Shown piece by piece: positions 25,580 through 33,165 of a stretch of 64,000 nt of DNA. Below the pieces are notes generated by a model, which ran no database searches, was not told the origin of the DNA, and saw nothing but the letters and a program-made list of their open reading frames with translations. Origin of the DNA: Microlunatus lacustris (GTDB lineage Bacteria > Actinomycetota > Actinomycetes > Propionibacteriales > Propionibacteriaceae); the NCBI GenBank assembly GCA_039527025.1, contig BAAAJN010000017.1:19363-83362 (forward strand), in the 5' to 3' direction. The position numbers and the translations under genes were made by a program. Each line of letters starts with the position of its first letter. Position 1 is the first letter of the stretch.

Positions 25580-25629
25580 GACCGGCCGGCGGCGCGCCCG
25601 GCGGAGCGCCCGGCCGCCCGGGTCTGACC
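25580..25629 (+). repeat. direct repeat copy B (partial duplicate of glucokinase 3' end)
   Basis: 50 bp nearly identical to 25389-25439, including the stop-codon region. Together the copies bracket the paired-box element. Confidence 0.85.
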
Positions 25630-25633
25630 TGCG

Positions 25634-26137
25634 CTAGAGGACCGCGCCGTCGCCGGAGCCGGGCGGACGGTGCCGGGGGAGGCGGGCGACCAGCAGGGCG
25701 AAACCGCCGAGGAAGCCGAGGACGGCGACCCAGCCCACCCAGGACGGGATGCCGACGCCGAAGGCGGCGGCCAGCACGACCAGTGCCGCCCAGCCGATGC
25801 CCAGCCAGCCGAGCAGCGCTGGCAGGGCGGGCGGGTCCAGCGGCGGGAGCGGCTCGGGCACGTAGTGCTCCGGCTCCTCCTCGACCGGCTGGGGCTCGGC
25901 CCGGCGCTCGTCCTCGACGGGGAAGCGGAACAGCGGGTGCTGGTCGGCCCAGGCCCGGTCGGGCTCGGCGTCTGCCGGGGGATCGGCTGGCGGCTCGGTC
26001 GTGGTCGCCGCGCCGCCCGGTCCCGGGTCTCCGGCCGTCACGTCGGAGGGGCGTTCGGCGGTGAGGTGGTACCCGGCCATCATCTCCGCGAAGGCGCGGT
26101 CGATGGCGGCGCGGTCGTCCTCGCTCGGCCTCGTCAT
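25634..26137 (-). CDS. membrane protein of unknown function
   Basis: 167 aa from ATG 26137, overlapping the stop of the alpha/beta hydrolase by 4 nt. The N-terminal 110 residues are acidic and Pro-rich (PPADPPADAEPDRAW, EEEPEHYVPEPLPPLDPP) with a short helical start (IDRAFAEMMAGYHLTAE). Two closely spaced membrane helices follow and end in a basic tail (RLPRHRPPGSGDG). The overall form, an acidic cytoplasmic stretch plus a helical hairpin, is common in Actinobacteria. I do not recognise a specific family. Coupling to the hydrolase suggests a shared role in lipid or envelope metabolism, by inference only. Confidence 0.65.
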   Translation of the reverse strand: MTRPSEDDRAAIDRAFAEMMAGYHLTAERPSDVTAGDPGPGGAATTTEPPADPPADAEPDRAWADQHPLFRFPVEDERRAEPQPVEEEPEHYVPEPLPPLDPPALPALLGWLGIGWAALVVLAAAFGVGIPSWVGWVAVLGFLGGFALLVARLPRHRPPGSGDGAVL

Positions 26138-26985
26138 GCTCGGTCCCCCACGTGTCGGCGGAAGAAGTCCGCGGAGCTCGCGAAGATGTCCTCCGCGTCG
26201 TAGTCCAGCGTGGCTACATGGTAGCTGCGTCCGAGCGTGCGGACCTCCAGCTCGGCCGCCCGCAGACCAGCCCGGATCAGGGCCAGCGACGACGGGTCGA
26301 CGACGTGGTCCTGCCGGGACCAGTGCACCTGGGTCGGCGCGGTCACCCGGTGCAGGTTCGCGCGTACGTCGGCCCAGAGCTGGGTCTGGGAGTGCAGTGC
26401 GCGCAGCGGGTTGCGGGAGTAGCCGAACTCGGTCTGGCCGGGCTTGGCGATGTCGTCGCCGATGCCCGCCATCGAGGGGATGACGCTGAGCAGCCGGGAG
26501 AACCGGATCCGCGGGTCGGCGATGTTGATGCACGGGTTGACCAGGGCCAGCGCGGCCACCGCGTCCCCGTGCTGCTCGGCCAGCCGCAGCGCGAGCGCCC
26601 CGCCCATCGACAGACCGGCGACGGCCACCCGCTCGCAGTCCCGGGCGAGGTCGCCGAAGGCCCGCTCGGCGGCGGCGTACCAGTCGACCCACTGCGTCCG
26701 GTTCAGCTCCTGCCAGCTGGTGCCGTGCCCCGGCAGCCGGGGGACCGACACCCCGTACCCCTCGGCCACCAGGTGCTCGGCCCAGGGCCGCATCGAGCAG
26801 GGGGCGCCGGTGAAGCCGTGGAGGAGCAGCACGCCGTACCGGCCCGACCCACCCGCCCAGGGCTGCGCCTGGGGGACCACCGGGGCCGACGTCGGCGGCG
26901 GACCAGCCGGCCGGCCGTAGCCGGTCAACCGTCCCAGCAGGCCGCGGACCGCGGCGGAGGTCGCGGACGTCGGAGCGGTTGTCAC
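26134..26985 (-). CDS. alpha/beta hydrolase (carboxylesterase / monoacylglycerol lipase-like)
   Basis: 283 aa, GTG start. The fold is well marked: LLLHGFTGAP (oxyanion-hole loop), VAGLSMGGALALRL (nucleophile elbow with Ser), WSRQDHVVDP (acid) and a late YHVATLDYDAE with the catalytic His. The lid-like insertion and the GTSWQELN block are typical of Est30-like carboxylesterases, which hydrolyse short acyl esters or monoacylglycerols. It is divergent from the acyltransferase pair. The start is less certain than the fold, since no ribosome site precedes the GTG. Confidence 0.85.
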   Translation of the reverse strand: MTTAPTSATSAAVRGLLGRLTGYGRPAGPPPTSAPVVPQAQPWAGGSGRYGVLLLHGFTGAPCSMRPWAEHLVAEGYGVSVPRLPGHGTSWQELNRTQWVDWYAAAERAFGDLARDCERVAVAGLSMGGALALRLAEQHGDAVAALALVNPCINIADPRIRFSRLLSVIPSMAGIGDDIAKPGQTEFGYSRNPLRALHSQTQLWADVRANLHRVTAPTQVHWSRQDHVVDPSSLALIRAGLRAAELEVRTLGRSYHVATLDYDAEDIFASSADFFRRHVGDRA

Positions 26986-27147
26986 CGGGGCATGGTGCCA
27001 CGGACGGGCGGGTCGCGCGACGGGCCGGCCAGGGGCCGCACCCGGCAGCCGAGGCGCCGCCAGCGCCCCGGGCGCACTAGGCTGCCGTCCACTCCTTTCC
27101 CGGCGGGCGCTCTTCCTGCCACGGAGCGCTGGAAGGCGGAGGTCGGG

Positions 27148-27924
27148 TTGCTCTACTGGGTGCTGAAGTGGTTCCTCTTCGTCCCCGTCATCAAGGTCGC
27201 GTTCCGGCCCTGGATCGAGGGGAAGCAGAACGTCCCGTCGTCGGGTCCGGCGATCTTGGTGTCGAACCACATCTCCGCCGGCGACACCTACCTGATCCCG
27301 GCGCTGATCCCGCGGCGGCTGACCTTCCCGGCCAAGGCCGAGGCCTTCGCGGGGACCGGTCTCCGCGGTCGGGTGCTGAAGTGGTTCCTCGAGGGCGTCG
27401 GCATGCTGCCGATGGACCGTTCGGGCGGTCGGGCCAGCGCCACGAGCATGGCCGGGGTGCTCGGCGTGCTGGAGCGCGGCGACCTGCTCGGCATCTTCCC
27501 CGAGGGCACCCGTTCGCCGGACGGCCGGCTGCACAAGGGGAAGACCGGGGTGGCGAGGCTGGTCCTCCAGGCGCGGGTCCCGGTCATCCCGGTCGGCGTG
27601 GTCGACACCCAGTTCGTCCGCCTGCCCGTGCTCGGCATCCCGGTGATGCGCCGTCCCGGGGTCCGGATCGGCGAGCCGATGGACTTCGACCGCTACGCCG
27701 GGGCCGGCAACGACCGCGACGTGCTGCGCTGGGTGACCGACGAGATCATGACGGCGGTGCAGCAGCTGTCCGGGCAGACCTACGTCGACGCCTACGCCGC
27801 CTCGGTCAAGAGCGCCGCAGCGGAGGGCCGGACCTTCGAGACCACGGTGCTCGAGCGCCCGGGCGCGGGCCGCCCGGTGCCGCCGGTGCCGGCGCCGCTG
27901 CCGGCCGAGCAGGTCCACCCGTGA
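27148..27924 (+). CDS. PlsC-type 1-acyl-glycerol-3-phosphate acyltransferase, first paralogue
   Basis: 258 aa from a TTG with GGAGG 5 nt upstream. It starts directly with the membrane-associated helix (LYWVLKWFLFVPVIKV). Acyltransferase motifs are SNHISAGD (HX4D catalytic), MDRSGGRAS and FPEGTRSPDG. It should transfer an acyl chain to lysophosphatidic acid or a related acceptor at the inner membrane surface. The C-terminal 60 residues after the core are Pro-rich. It is 10 bp upstream of a second PlsC gene of the same type; in M. tuberculosis there is one (Rv2182c) at this place. Confidence 0.88.
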   Translation: MLYWVLKWFLFVPVIKVAFRPWIEGKQNVPSSGPAILVSNHISAGDTYLIPALIPRRLTFPAKAEAFAGTGLRGRVLKWFLEGVGMLPMDRSGGRASATSMAGVLGVLERGDLLGIFPEGTRSPDGRLHKGKTGVARLVLQARVPVIPVGVVDTQFVRLPVLGIPVMRRPGVRIGEPMDFDRYAGAGNDRDVLRWVTDEIMTAVQQLSGQTYVDAYAASVKSAAAEGRTFETTVLERPGAGRPVPPVPAPLPAEQVHP

Positions 27925-27934
27925 GCGTGCCCCG

Positions 27935-28765
27935 GTGAGCCGGGACGGCGCCGGCGAGGACCCGGTCGAGCCGACGGACCTGGTCTCGGTGTCCGCCGAC
28001 GGACGGGTCAGCCTGGAGCGTGGCCGCGGCAACGGGGGGCGCGGCGTCTACTGGCTGCTGAAGAACGTCCTGCTCGGCCCCGCGGTCGACAAGATCTTCC
28101 GCCCGGTCGCCGAGGGGGTGGAGAACGTGCCCGCCACGGGTCCGGCGATCCTGGCCAGCAACCACCTCTCCTTCGCGGACTGGCTGTTCATGCCGCTGGT
28201 GCTGGACCGGCGGGTGACCTTCGTGGCCAAGTCGGACTACTTCACCGGGGTCGGGGTGAAGGGCTGGGCGCAGCGCCGGTTCTTCGCCGGTACCGGTCAG
28301 GTGCCGATCGACCGGACGGGCGGCCGGGCCAGCGAGGGTGCGCTGCGGGCCGGGCTCAAGGTGCTCGAGCGCGGTGAGCTGTTCGGCATCTACCCCGAGG
28401 GCACCCGCAGCCACGACGGCCGGCTCTACAAGGGCCGCACCGGCGTCGCCCGGATGGCCCTGCTGGCCAAGGTGCCGGTGGTCCCCACCGCGGTGATCGG
28501 CACGGACCTGATCGCCCCGCCGGGCAAGATCATCACCAAGATCGTCAGCCCGACCGTCCGGTTCGGCACGCCGCTGGACTTCTCCCGCTACGAGGGCCTG
28601 GAGAGCGACCGCTTCATCCTGCGCTCGGTCACCGACGAGATCATGTACGCGATCATGGAGCTCTCCGGCCAGGAGTACGTCGACCTCTACGCCCCGGCGG
28701 CCAAGGAAGCCGCGGCGCGCGAGGCGGCCGCGGCCGAGCAGGACGAGATCTCCCCCCAGGCCTGA
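27935..28765 (+). CDS. PlsC-type acyltransferase, second paralogue
   Basis: 276 aa, GTG start 10 bp after the first plsC-type gene. It has the same core: SNHLSFAD (HX4D), IDRTGGRAS, YPEGTRSHDG and a C-terminal RSVTDEIMYAIMELSGQEYVD segment that closely mirrors RWVTDEIMTAVQQLSGQTYVD of its neighbour. It differs by an acidic 35-residue N-terminal extension and an Ala/Glu-rich end. The pair looks like a tandem duplication that later diverged, perhaps one for phosphatidic acid and one for phosphatidylinositol mannoside acylation. That split is speculation. Confidence 0.88.
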   Translation: MSRDGAGEDPVEPTDLVSVSADGRVSLERGRGNGGRGVYWLLKNVLLGPAVDKIFRPVAEGVENVPATGPAILASNHLSFADWLFMPLVLDRRVTFVAKSDYFTGVGVKGWAQRRFFAGTGQVPIDRTGGRASEGALRAGLKVLERGELFGIYPEGTRSHDGRLYKGRTGVARMALLAKVPVVPTAVIGTDLIAPPGKIITKIVSPTVRFGTPLDFSRYEGLESDRFILRSVTDEIMYAIMELSGQEYVDLYAPAAKEAAAREAAAAEQDEISPQA

Positions 28766-28799
28766 GGGCGGGGACGGCCCCGGGCGCCGGCGCTGGCCG

Positions 28800-28805
28800 T
28801 AGTCT
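28800..28805 (+). promoter_or_regulatory. -10 element of the sigma/RsbT fusion gene (leaderless)
   Basis: TAGTCT, 7-nt spacer, then the ATG at 28813. The module can thus be expressed apart from the acyltransferase genes. Confidence 0.45.
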
Positions 28806-28812
28806 TCGGGCC

Positions 28813-29898
28813 ATGGGGGCCACCGAGGCGCTGGCAGCGCTGCCCGACCCGGGTGCGGCGACCGGCGTCGCGGAGCTGCTGCCGCTGGTCCGGCGGATCG
28901 TGCACGCCCGGGTCGCCGACCACGCCGCCGCCGAGGACCTCGTCCAGGAGACCCTGGTCAAGGTGCTCGCCGCCGCCGACCGGGTCGAGCCCGGGATGCT
29001 CGAGCCCTACGCCATCGTCACCGCCCGCAACGTCGTCGCCTCGATGTGGAAGGAGCGGGACCGGCACCGGCGCAACGTCCACCGGGTCGTCGACCTGGTG
29101 GCGGTGGAGGCCCCCGACGCGGACCTGCTCCGCGAGGAGGAGCGCGGCGCCGTCGCCGCGGCCCTGGACCGGCTGAGCGACCGGGAGCGGCAGACGCTGC
29201 TCGCGCACGAGGTCGGGGGGCAGGACACCCGCTCGCTGGGCACCGAGCTCGGGCTCTCCGCCGGCGCCGTCGCCGCCCAGCTCGCCCGCGGCCGGGCACG
29301 GCTGCGGGTCGAGTACCTGGTGGAGCTGCAGGACCAGGAGCCGCCCACCGGACGCTGCCGCCCGGTGCTGTTCGCCCTCTCCCTCGGCGACCGGCGCCGC
29401 CAGCGCGAGCTGGACGCCGCGCGGCACCTGCTCGGCTGCGTCTTCTGCGCCACCCTGAGCGAGCCGCTGCTGGAGCGCTCGCCCGACGCCGACACCGCCG
29501 TCACCGTCCGGATCGAGGGCGACCCCGACATCGTGGCCGCGCGCCGCGCGGCCCGGGAGCTGGCGTCCCGGATCGGCTTCTCCCGCACCGACCTCACCCT
29601 GGTGGCGACCGCGGTGTCGGAGATCGCGCGGAACATCGTGCGCTTCGCCGGCCGCGGGGAGGTGGTGGTCGAGCTCGTCGAGCAGCCCCGTCCCGGGGTG
29701 CGGGTGGTGGCCCGCGACGCCGGGCCCGGGATCGCCGACGTCGAGCTGGCCCTGAGCGACGGCTACAGCACCTACCACGGCCTCGGCCTGGGGCTGCCGG
29801 GTGCGCGCCGGCTGATGGACGAGTTCGCGGTGGTCTCCGAGATCGACCGCGGCACGACGGTGACCATGACCAAGTGGCAGAGGGAAGGGACGTCATGA
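28813..29898 (+). CDS. ECF-like sigma factor fused to HX3CX2C motif and RsbT-like kinase domain
   Basis: 361 aa. Residues about 22-90 match ECF region 2 (AAAEDLVQETLVKVL, ARNVVASMWKERDRHR). Residues about 112-168 match region 4 (LDRLSDRERQTLLAHEVGG, then GLSAGAVAAQLARGRARLR). At 205-212 is HLLGCVFC, the HX3CX2C spacing of zinc-binding anti-sigma domains. Residues about 228-356 are a GHKL/RsbT-type kinase domain: SEIARNIVRF (N box), DAGPGI and GLGLGLPGARRLMDEF (G boxes). RsbT is normally the switch kinase held by RsbR/RsbS stressosomes, and those partners follow directly with a 4-nt overlap. The fusion would place a transcription factor under direct stressosome capture. Function is inferred; domain calls are from motifs. 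Confidence 0.85.
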   Translation: MGATEALAALPDPGAATGVAELLPLVRRIVHARVADHAAAEDLVQETLVKVLAAADRVEPGMLEPYAIVTARNVVASMWKERDRHRRNVHRVVDLVAVEAPDADLLREEERGAVAAALDRLSDRERQTLLAHEVGGQDTRSLGTELGLSAGAVAAQLARGRARLRVEYLVELQDQEPPTGRCRPVLFALSLGDRRRQRELDAARHLLGCVFCATLSEPLLERSPDADTAVTVRIEGDPDIVAARRAARELASRIGFSRTDLTLVATAVSEIARNIVRFAGRGEVVVELVEQPRPGVRVVARDAGPGIADVELALSDGYSTYHGLGLGLPGARRLMDEFAVVSEIDRGTTVTMTKWQREGTS

Positions 29899-30785
29899 GC
29901 GAGGCAGACACCGGGGCGGCGGAGTTCGCGCGGGCTCCTCAGGAGGACGAGGAGCAGCTGCTGCCCCAGCTGGTGGCGCACCTGCGCGAGCACCGCACCC
30001 GGCTCCGCCAGGAGTGGGCCGGCCGGATCCAGGGCTCCCACCTGCTGCGGTCGATGACCCCGCAGGAGGTCGGCGCGGAGACCACCTCGGTGTACGACAA
30101 CTACGTCGAGGTGCTGGAGACCGGCAGCGTGGAGGCCCTGCAGCACTACGCCCGCGACCTCTCCGAGCGGATCATCCCGCGCGGCGTCGAGACCCACGAG
30201 GTGGTCGGCATCGTCCTGCTGCTGCGCGACGTGCTGGCCCGCTCGCTGTTCGAGAAGTACCAGCGCGACTTCGACCTGCTGAACCGGGTGCTCGACGCCT
30301 ACGAGCCCGCGGCCAACCGGATCGCCAACACGGTGGCGGTGAGCTTCGTCGAGGAGCGTGAGCGCGTCATCCGGCAGCAGCAGGACTCGATCCGCGAGCT
30401 GTCCACGCCGGTGCTGCCGGTCCGCGAGCGGCTGCTCATCCTGCCGATCATCGGCGTCCTGGACACCGAGCGCGCGCGCCAGCTCACCGGGCAGCTGCTC
30501 CGGGGCATCCGCACCCACCGGGCCAAGGTCGTCGTCATCGACATCACCGGAGCGCCCGACGTGGACGAGGCGGTGGCGAACCACCTGGTGCGCACCGTCG
30601 ACGCCTCCCGGTTGATGGGGGCCAGCGTGATCATCACCGGGCTGTCGCCGGAGATCGCCCAGACGCTGGTCACGATCGGCGTCGACCTGAGCAAGATGAA
30701 CACCATCGGCGACCTGCAGGGCGGGCTGGAGGAGGCCGAGCGGCTGCTCGGGTTCCACGTGATCCGCGAGGACGGCTCGCCGTGA
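29895..30785 (+). CDS. rsbR: RsbR-like stressosome co-antagonist
   Basis: 296 aa; ATG overlaps the upstream stop (ATGA). The N-terminal half (about 20-155) is an all-helical RsbRD-type sensor with HLREHRTRLRQEWAGRI and RGVETHEVVGIVLLLRDVLA. The linker RQQQDSIRELSTPVLPV leads to a STAS domain (about 175-290) with VVIDITGAPDVDEAVANHL and GLSPEIAQTL. RsbR proteins form the stressosome with RsbS and release RsbT after phosphorylation. By memory of B. subtilis RsbRA, the first phospho-threonine position is a Glu here (E225), while the second region keeps a Thr (T257). Confidence 0.88.
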   Translation: MSEADTGAAEFARAPQEDEEQLLPQLVAHLREHRTRLRQEWAGRIQGSHLLRSMTPQEVGAETTSVYDNYVEVLETGSVEALQHYARDLSERIIPRGVETHEVVGIVLLLRDVLARSLFEKYQRDFDLLNRVLDAYEPAANRIANTVAVSFVEERERVIRQQQDSIRELSTPVLPVRERLLILPIIGVLDTERARQLTGQLLRGIRTHRAKVVVIDITGAPDVDEAVANHLVRTVDASRLMGASVIITGLSPEIAQTLVTIGVDLSKMNTIGDLQGGLEEAERLLGFHVIREDGSP

Positions 30786-31195
30786 CCGACGCCGGTCCTG
30801 CGCTGGTCTCGATCCTGCGGCAGGGGTCGCAGCTGATCGCCTCCATCCACACCGCGCTCGACGACACCCAGATGGTGCGGTTCCAGCAGGACCTCGTGCA
30901 GCAGATCGGCGAGCACCGCGCCAGTGGTGTCGTCATCGACGTGGCGGCGCTGGACGTGCTCGACTCCTTCGGTTCGCGGGCCCTGCGCGACATCGCCGAG
31001 ATGGCACGGCTCCGGGGCGCGGCGACGGTGATCGTGGGCATCCAGCCGGAGGTGGCCTTCGCCATGGTCTCCCTGGGCATGGACACCGGCAGCGTGCACA
31101 CCGCGCTGGACCTGGAGGAGGGCCTGGCCTACCTGGGCGGTGCGTCCGGGCAGCCGGCCGCCGCGGCCCGGGCCCGCTCCGCCCAGCGTGGATGA
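30782..31195 (+). CDS. rsbS: RsbS-like single STAS-domain antagonist
   Basis: 137 aa; GTG start overlaps the rsbR stop by 4 nt. A single STAS domain with VVIDVAALDVLDSFGSRALRD, in which S62 is at the position of the serine phosphorylated by RsbT, and GIQPEVAFAMVSLGM. It should form the conserved scaffold of the stressosome and bind the RsbT domain of the upstream fusion in the unphosphorylated state. The C-terminal 25 residues (Ala/Gly/Arg-rich) extend beyond the domain. Confidence 0.9.
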   Translation: MTDAGPALVSILRQGSQLIASIHTALDDTQMVRFQQDLVQQIGEHRASGVVIDVAALDVLDSFGSRALRDIAEMARLRGAATVIVGIQPEVAFAMVSLGMDTGSVHTALDLEEGLAYLGGASGQPAAAARARSAQRG

Positions 31196-31217
31196 GCGAC
31201 CGCTCCGCGGCAGGGCG

Positions 31218-31508
31218 ATGAGCGCCCTCGACGACCTGCGCCGCAACTACCGGACCGCGTTCCTGCGCTACCTGCCCCGCCGCGAGGAGGCGCCGCTGCT
31301 GGCCGGCTACGAGATCGGCCGGGCCGCCGTGGTCGACGGACTGAGCATCCTGGACCTCGCCCAGGTGCACCACGAGGTGCTGCTGGAGGTCATCACCACC
31401 GTCCGCCGCGACGAGCTGGGCGACGTCGCGGCCGCGGCCTCGGAGTTCCTGGTCGAGGTGCTGGCCACCTACGACATGGCCCAGCGGGGGCTGCGTCCCG
31501 GCCGCTGA
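31218..31508 (+). CDS. stand-alone RsbU N-terminal (kinase-recruitment) domain protein
   Basis: 96 aa. The sequence matches the helical N-terminal domain of RsbU phosphatases, the part that RsbT contacts: FLRYLPRREEAPLLAGYEIGR and DLAQVHHEVLLEVI. There is no PP2C catalytic domain after it; the frame ends at 31508 and non-coding DNA follows. ATG 31218 begins at the domain edge. An in-frame GTG at 31188, overlapping rsbS, is an alternative start. It could act as a docking or decoy partner for the RsbT part of the sigma fusion. That role is inference from domain identity and position. Confidence 0.78.
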   Translation: MSALDDLRRNYRTAFLRYLPRREEAPLLAGYEIGRAAVVDGLSILDLAQVHHEVLLEVITTVRRDELGDVAAAASEFLVEVLATYDMAQRGLRPGR

Positions 31509-31661
31509 ACCCGGCACCCGCTCGGTCGCGGCGAGATCCCGCGTCATGCCGGAGCGGCCAGGGCGTCTCCAAGGTGATGGCTCCGCCGCCGCGGGGCGCG
31601 GTCCGGGACGTGGGGAGCGTTCTCGTCGACCCGCCCGACCGGCCGTGGACCGTCCACCCTG

Positions 31662-31708
31662 CGGCTGCGGGGCGCGCACCCCCTGACGGCGCCCCGCGGC
31701 CGCAGCCG
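31662..31708 (+). terminator. imperfect hairpin downstream of the stressosome operon
   Basis: GCGGGGCGC (31667-31675) pairs with GCGCCCCGC (31689-31697); an outer CGGCT/AGCCG pairing extends it past a 6-nt bulge. The 259-bp gap 31509-31767 also holds a 13-bp palindrome GTGGAC-C-GTCCAC at 31645-31657, and the aroG promoter. No gene seen. Confidence 0.35.
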
Positions 31709-31755
31709 GACGCCCACCCTCTGACAATCCGGGAGGCGCACCCCCGCCCGGCGTC

Positions 31756-31761
31756 TAGAGT
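31756..31761 (+). promoter_or_regulatory. -10 element of aroG (leaderless)
   Basis: TAGAGT, 6-nt spacer, then the ATG at 31768. Confidence 0.5.
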
Positions 31762-31767
31762 GTGCGG

Positions 31768-33162
31768 ATGCTCGATGCGTCCCCGGTCCCCTCGCTGGAC
31801 GAGCTGCATGCTCTGAACCCGCTCCAGCAGCCGACCTATGCCGACGCGGGCGCGCTCGGCGACGTCATCGCCAAGCTCCGCACACTGCCCCCGCTGGTCT
31901 TCGCCGGCGAGTGCGACGACCTGCGGACCAAGATGGCCAGCGTCGCGGCGGGGGAGGCCTTCCTGCTGCAGGGGGGTGACTGCGCTGAGACGTTCGAGGG
32001 CGTCACGGCCGACAACATCCAGAACAAGCTGCGCACCATGCTCTCGATGGCGGTGGTGCTGACGTACGCGGCGCAGGTGCCGATCGTCAAGGTCGGCCGG
32101 ATGGCCGGCCAGTACGCCAAGCCCCGCAGCTCCGGCTCCGAGACCCGGGACGGCGTCACCCTGCCGGCCTACCGCGGCGACGCGGTCAACGGGTTCGCCT
32201 TCACCCCCGAGTCCCGCGAGCCCGACCCGCAGCGGCTGCTCGGCGTCTACAACGCCTCCTCGGCCACCCTCAACCTGACCCGTGCCTTCGTCACCGGCGG
32301 CTTCGCTCACCTGCGCCGGGTGCACAGCTGGAACGCCAACTTCGTGCTCAGCTCGGGCGCGGGGGTCCGCTACCAGGACCTCGCCGACGAGATCGACCGG
32401 GCGCTGGCCTTCATGGTGGCCTGCGGGATCGACGACGACGCCTTCCGCACCGTCGACTTCTACTCCAGCCACGAGGCGCTGGTGATGGAGTACGAGCACG
32501 CGCTGACCCGGATCGACTCCCGCACCCGCCAGCCCTACGGCACGTCCGGGCACTTCCTGTGGATCGGGGAGCGCACCCGGCAGCTGGACGGCGCGCACGT
32601 CGAGCTGATGCGCCACGTCCGCAACCCGCTGGGCGTCAAGCTCGGTCCCACCACGACGGCCGACACCGCGCTGGAGCTGGCCGACCGGCTGGACCCCGAC
32701 CACGAGCCCGGCCGGATCACGTTCATCACCCGGATGGGTGCGGGCAAGGTCCGCGAGGTGCTGCCCGACGTGGTCGCCAAGGTGACGGCCAGCGGCCGCC
32801 AGGTCGCCTGGGTCTGCGACCCGATGCACGGCAACACCTTCGAGGCCCGCAACGGCTACAAGACCCGGGCGTTCGCCGACGTCGTCGAGGAGCTCAACGG
32901 CTTCTTCGACGTGCACGAGGAGCTGGGCACCTGGCCGGGCGGCGTGCACGTCGAGCTCACCGGGGACGACGTCACCGAGTGCGTCGGCGGCAGCGACGAC
33001 CTCGTCGAGGCTGACCTGGTGAACCGCTACGAGACGCTCTGCGACCCCCGGCTCAACCGGAACCAGTCGCTGGAGCTGGCCTTCCTGGTCGCCGAGCGGC
33101 TGACCACCGGCCGGATCCGCCGAGCCAAGGCCGTCCAGGCCTTCCCCACGCTGCCGGTCTGA
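31768..33162 (+). CDS. aroG: class II 3-deoxy-7-phosphoheptulonate (DAHP) synthase
   Basis: 464 aa. First enzyme of the shikimate pathway, condensing phosphoenolpyruvate and erythrose 4-phosphate. It is the plant/mycobacterial class II type: LLQGGDCAETF, VGRMAGQYAKPRS, SHEALVMEYEHALTR, FLWIGERTRQLDGAH, GPTTTADT and VCDPMHGNTFEA are all present, covering substrate and metal sites. It sits in the same place as Rv2178c. The ATG at 31768 fits the leaderless promoter exactly; a GTG two codons upstream is less likely. Confidence 0.95.
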   Translation: MLDASPVPSLDELHALNPLQQPTYADAGALGDVIAKLRTLPPLVFAGECDDLRTKMASVAAGEAFLLQGGDCAETFEGVTADNIQNKLRTMLSMAVVLTYAAQVPIVKVGRMAGQYAKPRSSGSETRDGVTLPAYRGDAVNGFAFTPESREPDPQRLLGVYNASSATLNLTRAFVTGGFAHLRRVHSWNANFVLSSGAGVRYQDLADEIDRALAFMVACGIDDDAFRTVDFYSSHEALVMEYEHALTRIDSRTRQPYGTSGHFLWIGERTRQLDGAHVELMRHVRNPLGVKLGPTTTADTALELADRLDPDHEPGRITFITRMGAGKVREVLPDVVAKVTASGRQVAWVCDPMHGNTFEARNGYKTRAFADVVEELNGFFDVHEELGTWPGGVHVELTGDDVTECVGGSDDLVEADLVNRYETLCDPRLNRNQSLELAFLVAERLTTGRIRRAKAVQAFPTLPV

Positions 33163-33165
33163 GGC

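Noticed and set aside
28771..28801. ECF-type autoregulated promoter before the sigma fusion
   Set aside because: A GGGAC and a CGTA are present, but the spacing is about 22 nt rather than the 16-17 nt of ECF promoters.
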